A stretch of 64,000 bases of DNA from JABDGV01 sp964577935 (GCA_964577935.1 CAZOAJ010000009.1:1-64000); one strand, 5' to 3'. Numbered from the stretch's first letter, positions 42,429-52,112 are shown. Numbers and translations are program-made. Notes: generated by a model from the letters alone, not told the origin.

Positions 42429-44035
42429 AAATTGCTCTAGCCCAACTGAATCCTGTTATCGGAGACATTCAAGGAAACTGCGCAAAAGCTCTTCATCACG
42501 CTCATTTGGCCTATAAAAGCGGCGTAGACCTTATTATATTTCCCGAGCTCTTTATTTCAGGCTACCCACCCCTTGATCTCTTATTACAACAAGGATTTGT
42601 TGAGCGATGTGAAAGCGCCTTAAATGAGCTTGTAAAAGAACTTCCTCCTTGCGCTTGCATCATAGGTCTTCCAACAAACAACAAAAGCATACAAGGCAAG
42701 CATCACAAAAATAGCGTTGCGATTATCGAAAAAAACACAATTACAGGAATGCAGCACAAAGCGCTTCTTCCAACCTATGATGTATTTGATGAAGCCCGTT
42801 ACTTTTCTGAAGGAGAAGCTCTTACTCACACGATTCTAGGAAAAAAAATTGGTGTGCTCATCTGCGAGGATATGTGGGCAAAAGTCCCCCTTCAAGAAAA
42901 AGTTTTGTACAACATTGACCCTTTAAACAATTTTCAACAAAATCCTCTAGATCTTGTTGTAGTGATCTCTGCCTCGCCATACAACGTACATAAACCGGCC
43001 ATTCGAGAATTGCTTTTAAAAGATATCAATTCTCATTGTAAGTGTCCTGTGGCAAGTGTAAACCAAGTAGGTGCCCAAGATGGCCTTTTATTTGATGGAA
43101 ATAGCTGCTATGTACACCGCAATGGAAATATTGAAAGAGCCAAATCGTTTGATGAAGAAGTTTTTATTCCTGGTGAATCGATAGCATCACCGCTTCTTAC
43201 AAATTTTGCCGAATTAGAAAAGGGGCTTGTTCTAGGAATTCGAGACTATTTTTGGAAACTCGGGTTCAAACAAGCTCTTATTGGACTCTCTGGAGGAGTT
43301 GATTCAAGCCTTGTTGCATATCTTGCCACACAAGCTTTAGGCTCAAAGAATGTATTTGGAGTGCTTCTACCGTCTCGATACACCTCTAAAGAAAGCAATG
43401 AAGATGCTTTAGAGCTTGCGCGGCGCCTTGATATAAAAACATCTACATTTTCCATTGAGTCATCTCTAGAGGCTATAACACAAACGATAAAGTATACACC
43501 CAAATCCCAAGATCTCCCCTTCGAGAACATGCAATCAAGGGTAAGAGGATTGCTCCTCATGTCCCTTTCAAATATCCACGGAAGCCTTGTACTTTGCACT
43601 TCTAATAAAAGCGAACTTGCGGTGGGCTACTCAACTCTCTATGGAGATTCATGTGGAGCACTTGCACCCATTGGAGATCTCCTTAAAACGGAACTCTATT
43701 CCCTATGCAAAGAGATCAATCATCGAAAGAGTGTCTTTCCAGAATCGGTTTTAACAAAAGCCCCTACGGCTGAACTTCGTCCCGGCCAGACAGATCAAGA
43801 AAGTCTACCACCATATGAAATTCTTGATTCAATTATTACAGAGCTTGTAGTGAACAAACGATCAGTGCTTGAAACAGCGACACGTCTTCATATGCCAACA
43901 GATTTAGTTGCAGATATATCTAGAAAAATTCAGAGAGCTGAATACAAACGTCGTCAAGCGCCTTTGATTCTCCGCGTCTCTTCTTGCGCCTTTAACGTCG
44001 GAAGAGTTGTTCCGATTGTTGAAAAGTCACGATAA
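42425..44035 (+). CDS. nadE: Glutamine-dependent NAD+ synthetase
   Basis: 536 aa from ATG 42425, which overlaps the previous stop as ATGA; an ATG at 42404 would add seven residues. The N-terminal nitrilase-like glutaminase domain shows its Glu-Lys-Cys triad in IIFPELFISGYPP, MQHKALLPTYDVFDE and GVLICEDMW. The C-terminal synthetase domain has the PP-loop ALIGLSGGVDSSLVAYLA, then LCTSNKSELAVGYSTLYGD and KAPTAELRPGQTDQESLPPY. It amidates nicotinic acid adenine dinucleotide with ammonia from glutamine. It ends four bases before the convergent repeat-protein gene. Confidence 0.94.
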   Translation: MKIALAQLNPVIGDIQGNCAKALHHAHLAYKSGVDLIIFPELFISGYPPLDLLLQQGFVERCESALNELVKELPPCACIIGLPTNNKSIQGKHHKNSVAIIEKNTITGMQHKALLPTYDVFDEARYFSEGEALTHTILGKKIGVLICEDMWAKVPLQEKVLYNIDPLNNFQQNPLDLVVVISASPYNVHKPAIRELLLKDINSHCKCPVASVNQVGAQDGLLFDGNSCYVHRNGNIERAKSFDEEVFIPGESIASPLLTNFAELEKGLVLGIRDYFWKLGFKQALIGLSGGVDSSLVAYLATQALGSKNVFGVLLPSRYTSKESNEDALELARRLDIKTSTFSIESSLEAITQTIKYTPKSQDLPFENMQSRVRGLLLMSLSNIHGSLVLCTSNKSELAVGYSTLYGDSCGALAPIGDLLKTELYSLCKEINHRKSVFPESVLTKAPTAELRPGQTDQESLPPYEILDSIITELVVNKRSVLETATRLHMPTDLVADISRKIQRAEYKRRQAPLILRVSSCAFNVGRVVPIVEKSR

Positions 44036-44039
44036 ACAG

Positions 44040-46118
44040 CTATGATTTTTTCTCGAGTAAACGACGACATTCATTTAGCTTTTCAGTGACTTGCTGGTTG
44101 TTTTCATCCAACATCAGTATTTTTTCGTAATACCATTTTGCCTTTTTATAATCTTTGGGAATCCCATCACCACCTGCATAATGGATTTCGGCAAGCCCTA
44201 TAAAAGCCTCTATTGCAAATGGATCTCGATTAAGAGCTTCTTCATAGTACATTTTAGACTCTGCGAAGTTTCGGTCAATACCATCGCCGCCTGTAAAATA
44301 GATAGTTCCAAGCCCTAGATGACCTACTATCTGTTCGGAATCTACAACAATTGATCTCTCGTAATACTCTTTGGATATTTTATAATTTTTTGTAACGCCA
44401 TAGCCGCCTGTATAATAGATCCCTCCAAGTCCTATAATCGAAACTATTTCTTCTGGATTTATTTCCAGGGCTTTTTCATAAGATTCTTTAGCTTTTGCAT
44501 AATCTCTTGTAACACCGTATCCTCCTGTAATAAAGATTTCGCCAAGTAATATAAGAGGCTCTGTCTGATTTGGATCTATTTTAAGAACCTGTTCAAAATA
44601 TTCTTTGGCCTTTTTGTAATCTTTCGAAACACCATATTCTCCTGCTAAAAAAATTTCGCCAAGTCCTGTAAGAGCCTCAATCTGATGAGGATCTATTTTG
44701 AGAGCATCTTCATAATATTCTTTGGACTTTGCGTAGTTTTTCGTGACGTCATTTTCTCCAGTAAAATTAATCTGTCCTAGAAATACGAGTGATGCAAGAG
44801 CCTTATCAGCATCCCTCTCAATCCCATCAACACCATCTTTGTATATAGGGAGAAGGAGCTCATGAGCTATGACGTTTTTTTTATCTAATTCAACAGTTTT
44901 TTCAAGATATTTCACTGCCTTGACTGGATCCTTCACGAATCTGTCTCGACCGGTAAGGCACATTTGAGCTATAAATAAAAGTGCATCAAGATTGTTTTCA
45001 TCAATCGCAAGGGCTTTTTCAAAAAATTTTACCGCTTTATCAAAGTTTTCAGAGGCATCGCCTCTTCCATCCAAAAAATATGCTCGCCCTAAATTTGAAA
45101 ATACAAGCGAGTCATTTTTATTCAACTTTTGAGCTTTATCGAGACATTCTAAAGCGATATCAAGATTTATCTCGCTCTCTCCATTTGCGCACTTATTCAA
45201 AAAATTTGTGCTCATAATCGTTAAAACACGAGCTAGTGCTAAGTCCAGACCATGAATAACGATTTTTGGAGGGTTCGAAATAATTTCATTACATGTATCA
45301 ATAAGTTCTTTGTGCATAACATGCGCTATATTAAGAACTTCTAGTGAATCCGGATCATCTCTCATATGATTGCAAAAACTTAATGCAAGCTTGAGGGATT
45401 TGTAAACCAGGTCTGCTGCGATAGCTTCTGTTGCAAGAGTCTCCTTACTGTCATATGACGACGAAGTAATAAGAGATGCTAATTGAAGTTTTTTGTCGCC
45501 AATAAGACCATCTGCAACACGCACTCTATTATGATATTCCTGAAGGCTTATCAAATCCTTATGAGATTTGCATTTGGATAGTGCAAGAACGAAATATAGG
45601 TTAACTTCTTGGATACAGGCGTCAACTATTTTTTGGAATGGAACTCCTAGGCTTTGAATAGCAAAAATTTGATGATAACCTAGAAATGCAAGCTGAAAAT
45701 CAATTTTCTGTTTTTCACACTCACTCTGAAATGCGCCTGTAAGGATTTCCATTTTTTGGACTTCTTCGATGGCATTCTCTACAGATGCACTATTTGCAAT
45801 ATCAACTGTATTACAAATAAGAACATAAGATTCTTCATGACCTGATTCTTTTTCAGGATTTATTCTAGGCAATGCTAGGTAAACAATTTTATCAATTTTT
45901 GCGCGATTTTCTGGGTTTTGAAGCTGATTTGCAAGAGTATATGCGTGAAAAGGTATCGGATTAAAGTACGAGTAATGCTCCTTCCTATCTATTATTTGTA
46001 TAACTTTTGCAACGATAAAGGGTAAATTTGACTTCGACTGAAACTTTATCGCTTCATCAAACGGCTCTTTTGATATGGAGCACTCTCTATGAAGTATATC
46101 ATTAACTTTGTCTATCAT
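44040..46118 (-). CDS. Sel1/TPR-type repeat protein
   Basis: 692 aa. The C-terminal half (residues about 330-680) contains tandem helical repeats. The most regular ones are 39 residues long with consensus YYExAL-IDP-EAxxGLGEIxxxGGYGVxKDYxKAKE, and span about 44.06-44.75 kb (117-bp periods). The motif mixes the TPR pattern with the Gly-rich loop of Sel1 repeats. The N-terminal 300 residues are helical without a recognised domain. No signal peptide or transmembrane helix. Such proteins are scaffolds; in intracellular bacteria many are effectors or host-interaction factors, but that is inference. An inverted repeat at 46260 lies upstream. Confidence 0.8.
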   Translation of the reverse strand: MIDKVNDILHRECSISKEPFDEAIKFQSKSNLPFIVAKVIQIIDRKEHYSYFNPIPFHAYTLANQLQNPENRAKIDKIVYLALPRINPEKESGHEESYVLICNTVDIANSASVENAIEEVQKMEILTGAFQSECEKQKIDFQLAFLGYHQIFAIQSLGVPFQKIVDACIQEVNLYFVLALSKCKSHKDLISLQEYHNRVRVADGLIGDKKLQLASLITSSSYDSKETLATEAIAADLVYKSLKLALSFCNHMRDDPDSLEVLNIAHVMHKELIDTCNEIISNPPKIVIHGLDLALARVLTIMSTNFLNKCANGESEINLDIALECLDKAQKLNKNDSLVFSNLGRAYFLDGRGDASENFDKAVKFFEKALAIDENNLDALLFIAQMCLTGRDRFVKDPVKAVKYLEKTVELDKKNVIAHELLLPIYKDGVDGIERDADKALASLVFLGQINFTGENDVTKNYAKSKEYYEDALKIDPHQIEALTGLGEIFLAGEYGVSKDYKKAKEYFEQVLKIDPNQTEPLILLGEIFITGGYGVTRDYAKAKESYEKALEINPEEIVSIIGLGGIYYTGGYGVTKNYKISKEYYERSIVVDSEQIVGHLGLGTIYFTGGDGIDRNFAESKMYYEEALNRDPFAIEAFIGLAEIHYAGGDGIPKDYKKAKWYYEKILMLDENNQQVTEKLNECRRLLEKKS

Positions 46119-46259
46119 AAATTAAACTTATTTTAACCAAATTAAGACGATAAAATATCGCAGCAAAAAAATTGGCATATGCTATCTGAAAGCAATATAT
46201 AACAGAGACCAAAGTAAAAAAGAGAAAAGAGAGAGGAATAAGTAGTCATAAAGAAGACG

Positions 46260-46299
46260 TATGGTCATAAATCTCTTTTGAGAACAATTTATGACCATA
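46260..46299. promoter_or_regulatory. 13-bp perfect inverted repeat between two minus-strand genes
   Basis: TATGGTCATAAAT (46260-46272) and ATTTATGACCATA (46287-46299) are exact reverse complements around a 14-base loop. An extra half-site GTCATAAA lies at 46245-46252. The block is 15 bases past the stop of the glycosyltransferase gene (46315) and about 140 bases before the start of the repeat-protein gene (46118). No T run follows on the minus strand, so an operator for the repeat-protein gene is as plausible as a terminator for the glycosyltransferase genes. Confidence 0.5.
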
Positions 46300-46314
46300 A
46301 CAATCATTCTTAAG

Positions 46315-47352
46315 CTATTTCTTCTTACCCTCTTTTGGACCCTTTTGCTCTACCTTCCAAGTACTTGCATACTTATGAGAGGAATATACAAGCCCTTCTT
46401 TCCTGAGCTTCTTCGTAAAGTGACCACTCAAGGTTCTGTCAGGGTAGAAAAAGCATGTAGGAAGGATAATATCTCGAGTTTTTAAGTTAAGAGCAAAAGG
46501 CTTTGTAGCCTTAGCAAAGCTATCAAATGTACGTCTAAGCACACGGCGTTGTACCTCTTTGACAGTATTTCCAGGAAACATACGGCCGATTGTGTCCCAA
46601 TTTTTTATAACAAGATCCATCGTTGCTCTTAAAGCTTTATGACGTGGAGCTGCACTAAATAAGCCAACGGCTGGAAGAGCGCTTGATTTAATATACTCAT
46701 GCCAATGAGGCCGTTCAAAACAGGCGATAAAATCATATGTTTCATGGAGTGAATCGAAGGAAGAAAAGCATTCAGCATCGTGATCGGTATATAAACCACC
46801 CTCTTGATAAATGATGGCAAATCGCATTAAATCTGCTTTTTCGCCATAGTTGTGCGTTTTGGGAATAAATTGACCCATATCACCAAAATCATACTCATCC
46901 ACAAGAACTCGCTGCATTCCCTTAACAGGTAAAGGCCGATCTGCACGGTCGGTCCAAAACTTCATTGTCCATTCAGGATGATGTTTCTTCCAAGATTGGA
47001 TATTCGGAATTGATTCTTTTGGAAAATCTTTCGGCCCAATCCAAATCAGGTGGATTACTTTTGGGATTCGAGTCTTTTCGCCTTTGTTCAACGGTAAAAG
47101 CCTGCTTTTGACCTTGTAGGCATTTTGAAACTGATGAAAATCTTTAATATCTTGCCGCGATAGTTTTTTGACGTCAGGATTAATTGACCCCTTGCCAAAA
47201 CCCATAAGCGTTGCAAAATCATACTTAGTTGAAAAAGATACATGCTCTGTATTGGCCGGAAGCTCTCTTGAAAATAAGACAGAATTTGAGAACAAGAAGC
47301 ATACTAGGAACAGCATTGTGCTGAAAGCAAATATATGAGCACGTCTATACAT
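46315..47352 (-). CDS. Exported DXD-motif glycosyltransferase (GT32-like)
   Basis: 345 aa. Signal sequence at residues 1-30 (IFAFSTMLFLVCFLFSNSVLFS, then RELPAN). The glycosyltransferase part starts with IPKVIHLIWIGPKDFP, followed by SWKKHHPEWTMKFWTD and AIIYQEGGLYTDHDAECFSSF, in which DHDAE is the metal/nucleotide-sugar DXD site in the usual GGxYxDxD context. This is the Och1/TcdA-like sugar-binding family. Bacterial enzymes of this type normally act in the cytoplasm or inside a host cell; a signal peptide implies export. It is 23 bases downstream of the Stealth-type gene and probably forms an operon with it. The sugar and acceptor are unknown. Confidence 0.85.
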   Translation of the reverse strand: MYRRAHIFAFSTMLFLVCFLFSNSVLFSRELPANTEHVSFSTKYDFATLMGFGKGSINPDVKKLSRQDIKDFHQFQNAYKVKSRLLPLNKGEKTRIPKVIHLIWIGPKDFPKESIPNIQSWKKHHPEWTMKFWTDRADRPLPVKGMQRVLVDEYDFGDMGQFIPKTHNYGEKADLMRFAIIYQEGGLYTDHDAECFSSFDSLHETYDFIACFERPHWHEYIKSSALPAVGLFSAAPRHKALRATMDLVIKNWDTIGRMFPGNTVKEVQRRVLRRTFDSFAKATKPFALNLKTRDIILPTCFFYPDRTLSGHFTKKLRKEGLVYSSHKYASTWKVEQKGPKEGKKK

Positions 47353-47375
47353 AACTACTAAACCTCTGCGGTATT

Positions 47376-48410
47376 TTATTCAGCCTCGACCACTTTTTCC
47401 CAAGGAGCTCGATCAGGAAAATAGCATTCGAAAAAGGATTGTAGGTATTTTAACCTGTCATCGGAAAGCTCGATAGCTGAATCTTGTATGCAAAAGAATA
47501 AAGGTCTTTTTTTTCTAATTTCCTTAATTTTTTCGCGCTCTCTTTTCAAATTTTTACCGTACGAAACAGTAATGCATTCAGAGTGAACACGATAGCCTTT
47601 CCGTAACTCTAAAGCCATGTAAGGAAGAATTCCATTCGTGATGGTATAGTCGTGAATTGAACGAAATCTATGAGAGGAAACAAGCTGAAAGATATGTGAA
47701 AATTTTTTCTCCATTTTTTCAACAAAAGACTTAACCATAGGATATGGAGTATGAGCCACGTGATGGCGTTTGGTATGCCTATACAAACCATTGAGTAAAA
47801 GATTTGTGTTTTTAGTTGCCGATGCCCATCCACTCTCTCCAGGAATGGGAAGAGCTGTTGGTACGACCCCGCTTGAAAAGCGTAATTTAATTCTTCCGCT
47901 TTCTGTATAAAAATCGCTTATTTTTGCTCCTCGTCCAAAAAAGAAATCATCATTTAAATAAACATAGTACTCCCCGAGCCCTGGAATTCTATGCAGATGA
48001 GTTTCTATCGCCATTGAATTAAATGTAGGCAGATGCTTCTTGTCTAAAAATATTTCATCGTGAGTGATAATTTTCACTTTCGGATGTGCCTTCAACCACT
48101 TAGGTACCTGACCATTTGTTACAATGAATATTTTTCGAACAAATGGCACAAATTTATAAATTGAGCGGAGAGAGTATTTGAGCTCCCCTCGATCTCTGAA
48201 TCGACTCATTCTGGTGTTGTGATCAATCGCAGGCCCCTCCGTCAAAAGACCCTCCGTTTTCATCCATTTAGACCGTTCAGCGGACCATTTTTCATCAGAT
48301 CCATCAACCCATGTATATACAACATCGATGGAGACCGGAGATTCTGCGTAAGAATAATTATAAATAAATAAAAAACTAAGAAAAGCTGCTCGAAATGCCA
48401 TGAAAAACAT
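47376..48410 (-). CDS. Exported Stealth-family sugar-phosphate transferase
   Basis: 344 aa. Signal peptide at residues 1-23 (AFRAAFLSFLFIYNYSYAES). Stealth conserved region 1 is IDVVYTWVDGSDEKW; region 2 includes SRFRDRGELKYSLRSIYKFVPF, IFIVTNGQVPKWL, LPTFNSMAIETHLHRIPGL and YYVYLNDDFFFGR; region 3 follows as HTPYPMVKSF. Stealth proteins (including the GlcNAc-1-phosphotransferase GNPTAB and bacterial capsule enzymes) transfer sugar 1-phosphates. Bacterial members are usually cytoplasmic, so the signal peptide is unusual. First of a two-gene run with the GT32-like gene; divergent from the PEPCK gene, with 95 bases between. Confidence 0.88.
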   Translation of the reverse strand: MFFMAFRAAFLSFLFIYNYSYAESPVSIDVVYTWVDGSDEKWSAERSKWMKTEGLLTEGPAIDHNTRMSRFRDRGELKYSLRSIYKFVPFVRKIFIVTNGQVPKWLKAHPKVKIITHDEIFLDKKHLPTFNSMAIETHLHRIPGLGEYYVYLNDDFFFGRGAKISDFYTESGRIKLRFSSGVVPTALPIPGESGWASATKNTNLLLNGLYRHTKRHHVAHTPYPMVKSFVEKMEKKFSHIFQLVSSHRFRSIHDYTITNGILPYMALELRKGYRVHSECITVSYGKNLKREREKIKEIRKKRPLFFCIQDSAIELSDDRLKYLQSFFECYFPDRAPWEKVVEAE

Positions 48411-48505
48411 ACTTGCTCACATTTTGACCTGAAACAACATGACAAAATAATTGATTTTTTTGGATAGAAAATATTTTTATTTACACTCAACTAAAAATTA
48501 ATTTG

Positions 48506-50479
48506 ATGAGATTTTTGATGCTTACCCTCTTTAAACCACTTGTAGCACTTATTATTCTCACGTTTTTTTTCTCACTTTCGGCAAAAAATACTCCGAGTGA
48601 TGAAAATTCATCTCAAAACGAAATGAAAGCGCCTGTAGCAGGTGAAACAATCTGTAGCAATCTAAACGAAACGTGCAAAACACTTGCACAATTTGGTTTA
48701 GACGATAAAACTCTCGATTGGATTAAAAACACAGGGACTATTCTTGAAGCCTCTCACATTCATTTAATGAATGGTTCTGAAGAGGAGTATCAAACACTCC
48801 TTCAAAAACTTTTAAAAACACAAACTATTTCGAAGCTCAACCCGATACTTGCTCCTGAATCCTATATTGCAAGATCGGATCCAAGAGACGTTGCACGGAT
48901 CGAAGATCGTACATTTATTTGTACGCAAAAGTTGAAAGATGCAGGACCAACTAATAATTGGATGAATCCAAGTGAAATGAAGTCGCGGCTAATACCCCTT
49001 TTTAACGGTTCAATGAAGGGAAGAACTTTATACATCATCCCCTATTGCATGGGACCTCTGGATTCCAAGTACGCGCGATTTGGCATTCAGCTAACAGATT
49101 CTTCCTACGTTGCCGCAAGCCTTAGAACTTTGGCTCGAGTAGGTAATGAAGTTCTAAAAAATGCGGAGTCAAAACCCTTTGTTTGCTGCCTTCATTCGAT
49201 GGGAAAACCGCTTCGAGATCAAGATGCAGAAGATGTTTCCTGGCCATGTGATCCTGAAAATATCACAATTGCCCACTTCCCTGAAGCGATGGAGGTTTGG
49301 TCCTTTGGAAGCAATTATGGAGGGAATGCACTGCTAAATAAAAAATGTTTAGCCTTAAGACTTGCTTCATGGATGGGGAAAAATGAAGGATGGCTTGCAG
49401 AACATATGTTGATCCTATCGGTAACAAACCCTCGAGGAATAAAACGGTATATGGCTGCAGCTTTTCCCTCTGCCTGCGGAAAAACAAACCTCGCAATGCT
49501 TGAATCTGAGCTTCCTGGTTGGAAGGTAGAAATGGTGGGAGATGACATTGCATGGCTTCATTGGGCCGATGACGGGACCCTACGAGCTATCAATCCTGAA
49601 TATGGAATCTTCGGTGTAGCACCTGGAACAAATTACAAAACAAATCCAAATGCAATGAAGGCGATATCTTCACATACACTCTTTACAAACGTCGCTGTTA
49701 CAGACGAAAAAGATGTGTGGTGGGAAGGAAAATCAGAACACGTTCCTTGTAACCTTCTCAGCTGGGAAAATCGCTTATGGAATTCCATGTCCAACTTTAA
49801 AGCAGCCCACCCAAATGCTCGTTACTGCACACCTCTTTCCAACTGCCCAAACCTCGACCCATCTTGGAACGATCCGAATGGAGTTCCCATTTCTGCAATC
49901 ATCTTTGGAGGACGACGCTCAACCACAATACCATTGGTCCGAGAAGCTTTTTCTTGGGATCATGGTGTGTTTTTTGGGGCCACAGTCTCTTCGGAGACAA
50001 CAGCCGCTGCGGCAGGGCTTGTAGGCAAACTTCGCCATGATCCATTTGCAATGCTCCCTTTTTGTGGCTATAACATGGGAAATTATTTTTCTCATTGGAT
50101 CAATTTCAAAAGCAAACCAAATGCATCTCAATATCCCCGTTTCTATGCAGTAAACTGGTTCAAGAAAAATAGAAATGGCAGATTTATTTGGCCTGGCTAT
50201 TGCCACAACATCCACGTTCTCAAATGGATTTTTGAACGATGTGAAGGGCAGGCAGATGGGATTCGTACAGAAATAGGCATCGTACCCACAAAGAGCTCGA
50301 TTGATTTAGGACGGATTGAAGGTATTAATGGAACATATGAAGAGCTCTTTTTGATGAATCGCTCTGAATGGAAAAATGAAATCGCCGATATAGAAAAGTA
50401 CATGTCGACATTTGGGACATATCTGCCACAAGAGCTCATAGATCAGACCGATGAGCTCAAGAGTCACATCTGCGATTAG
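48506..50479 (+). CDS. pckG: GTP-dependent phosphoenolpyruvate carboxykinase with signal-like N-terminus
   Basis: 657 aa from ATG 48506 (TTG 48503 directly precedes it). The GTP-type PEPCK core is complete: IARSDPRDVARIEDRTFIC, YIIPYCMGPL, FGSNYGGNALLNKKC, the P-loop FPSACGKTNLAML, VGDDIAWL, FGVAPGTN, and FFGATVSSETTAAA. It converts oxaloacetate plus GTP to phosphoenolpyruvate. Ahead of the core lie about 50 extra residues with a strong hydrophobic stretch (LTLFKPLVALIILTFFFSLSAKN), which looks like a Sec signal peptide. An internal ATG at 48623 would give a normal cytoplasmic enzyme; no clear ribosome site supports either start. The export question is open. Confidence 0.9.
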   Translation: MRFLMLTLFKPLVALIILTFFFSLSAKNTPSDENSSQNEMKAPVAGETICSNLNETCKTLAQFGLDDKTLDWIKNTGTILEASHIHLMNGSEEEYQTLLQKLLKTQTISKLNPILAPESYIARSDPRDVARIEDRTFICTQKLKDAGPTNNWMNPSEMKSRLIPLFNGSMKGRTLYIIPYCMGPLDSKYARFGIQLTDSSYVAASLRTLARVGNEVLKNAESKPFVCCLHSMGKPLRDQDAEDVSWPCDPENITIAHFPEAMEVWSFGSNYGGNALLNKKCLALRLASWMGKNEGWLAEHMLILSVTNPRGIKRYMAAAFPSACGKTNLAMLESELPGWKVEMVGDDIAWLHWADDGTLRAINPEYGIFGVAPGTNYKTNPNAMKAISSHTLFTNVAVTDEKDVWWEGKSEHVPCNLLSWENRLWNSMSNFKAAHPNARYCTPLSNCPNLDPSWNDPNGVPISAIIFGGRRSTTIPLVREAFSWDHGVFFGATVSSETTAAAAGLVGKLRHDPFAMLPFCGYNMGNYFSHWINFKSKPNASQYPRFYAVNWFKKNRNGRFIWPGYCHNIHVLKWIFERCEGQADGIRTEIGIVPTKSSIDLGRIEGINGTYEELFLMNRSEWKNEIADIEKYMSTFGTYLPQELIDQTDELKSHICD

Positions 50480-50509
50480 AAGTTGTATGAAATTAAGTTT
50501 TATATTCTT

Positions 50510-51352
50510 TTAGTGTACGTGCTTGCGATATTCGCGAAGGCGCTCAACCTGTTGAAGCGCCTTCATAATCGTGATTCCTATTGAAATATGATTTGCTGTG
50601 AAGTTTGCAAAGACTTTTTCACTGCTTTGTTTAGTCTTAATCCCTTGCGGGTTTAATGGAAGATCAGAAACCAATAAAAGCGCTCCTGAAGGCAAACGAT
50701 GGTGATAACCAGCAGTGAATATAGTTGCGCATTCCATCTCGACCGATTGAGCTCGGTTTTCAGTAAGTTTCTTTTTGAATTCCGTATTAAATTCCCAAAA
50801 ACGTTTATTCGTTGTGTGTGTGATTCCTATATGATAGGACGCGTGTTGCTGATCCAAAATCCTCGTCACTTCTTTTTGAATTGTAAAGTTTGCAAGGGCT
50901 GGCACTTCGGGCGGAAAATAAAAATCTGAAGTTGCATCTCCTCGAATACTTCCAACAGGAACAAAGAATTCTCCGATTTGATAGTCCTCTCGAAGACCTC
51001 CGCACATGCCCAGCAGGAGGACACAGTTAACGGGTATGAATGCTAAAAGATCCATTACAAGTGCGGCGGCGGGAGAACCAATCTTGAAATCCAAAATTGT
51101 TATACGTTCTGCCGGAGAGTGACTCACGCGAAACATAGCCCCTTCATGAATCTCAGTTTGATATAACGATGCGAAATGATCGACATATCGACCGAAATTG
51201 GTGAGAAGAATGTAGGGTTGATATTCCGAAATAGGAGATCCTGAATAACGCTCAAGGGTATCTAAAGCTATTTGTTTTTGATGCTCTTTTTCACTCAACG
51301 CAATAACATCTTCTTGTTCTGACATACCCAATTGCACACCTACCTTGATCAT
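50510..51352 (-). CDS. amn: AMP nucleosidase
   Basis: 280 aa. Catalytic nucleoside-phosphorylase-like domain: ILLTNFGRYVDHFAS, MDLLAFIPVNCVLLLGMCGGL, YQIGEFFVPVGSIRGDATSDFYFPPEVPA, and the active-site segment SVEMECATIFTAGYHH and LLLVSDLPLNPQGIKT. It hydrolyses AMP to adenine and ribose 5-phosphate. The regulatory N-terminal domain of E. coli Amn (484 aa) is absent, as I recall for the chlamydial enzyme too. ATG 51325 (MSEQEDV) is an alternative start. It is divergent from efp, as remembered from Chlamydia where amn and efp are neighbours. Confidence 0.9.
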   Translation of the reverse strand: MIKVGVQLGMSEQEDVIALSEKEHQKQIALDTLERYSGSPISEYQPYILLTNFGRYVDHFASLYQTEIHEGAMFRVSHSPAERITILDFKIGSPAAALVMDLLAFIPVNCVLLLGMCGGLREDYQIGEFFVPVGSIRGDATSDFYFPPEVPALANFTIQKEVTRILDQQHASYHIGITHTTNKRFWEFNTEFKKKLTENRAQSVEMECATIFTAGYHHRLPSGALLLVSDLPLNPQGIKTKQSSEKVFANFTANHISIGITIMKALQQVERLREYRKHVH

Positions 51353-51542
51353 ATTTTTCTATGATCCTACACTTCACCTAAATAGATCGATTCCTATTTT
51401 TTCATCCCCACAGCAAGAATTAATCTAAAGAAACTTCGGAGAAAGATTTCATAGCTCATTTGAGGTTTATCGACAAAAAACAAGACATGAAGATCATTTT
51501 TTAGCTATACTGATGTCTGATTATGATTCAAAGGAATTGACA

Positions 51543-52112
51543 ATGGCACAAGCCAGTACCAATGAACTCAGAGCTGGTATGAAAGTCGAAGTAGACGCCC
51601 AGCCTTATAACGTCGTCAGTAATGAGTTTGTAAAACCTGGAAAGGGACAAGCTTTTAACAGAATCCGACTCAAGCACCTCGTAACAGGTAGAGTTGTTGA
51701 TAAGGTCTACAAATCAGGTGAAAAACTTGATATAGCTGATGTCGTCGAAAGCCAAATGAGAATGCTCTATCGAGAAGCGGACGGGGTCGTCTTTATGGAC
51801 GATACCACCTTTGATCAAGTCAAAATTCTCAATGCTAGTATTGAAGATGTCAACCAGTGGCTTAAAGAAGATCTTCTTTACGATGTTGTATTTTACAACA
51901 GCATCCCGGTAACTGTAGCTCCTCCGACATTTATGGAACTCTATATTGCTGAATCAGCGCCTGGAGTTCGTGGAGATACAGCAACCGGCGGCCGTATGAT
52001 GAAGCCTGGAATTTTAGAAACAGGGGCGAAAATCCAAATCCCTATTTTTATTGATCAGGGTGAAAAAATCAAAGTCGACACACGAACAGGTGAATACGTA
52101 TCTCGTGTCTAA
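51543..52112 (+). CDS. efp: Elongation factor P
   Basis: 189 aa from ATG 51543, which has AAGGA seven bases upstream; an ATG at 51513 would add ten residues that do not belong to the family. Three EF-P beta-barrel domains: the N-terminal one carries the modified lysine in FVKPGKGQAFNRIRLK; the last has APGVRGDTATGG and KPGILETGAKIQIPIFIDQGEKIKVDTRTGEY. EF-P relieves ribosome stalling at proline runs. The next gene, which overlaps its end, encodes the lysyl-transferase EpmA that modifies this lysine. The partner EpmB is not in the window. Confidence 0.96.
   Translation: MAQASTNELRAGMKVEVDAQPYNVVSNEFVKPGKGQAFNRIRLKHLVTGRVVDKVYKSGEKLDIADVVESQMRMLYREADGVVFMDDTTFDQVKILNASIEDVNQWLKEDLLYDVVFYNSIPVTVAPPTFMELYIAESAPGVRGDTATGGRMMKPGILETGAKIQIPIFIDQGEKIKVDTRTGEYVSRV

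Noticed and set aside
46291..46485. Plus-strand 64-aa frame with a hydrophobic N-terminus
   Set aside because: It lies almost wholly antisense to the well-supported GT32-like gene, has no ribosome site and no recognisable family.
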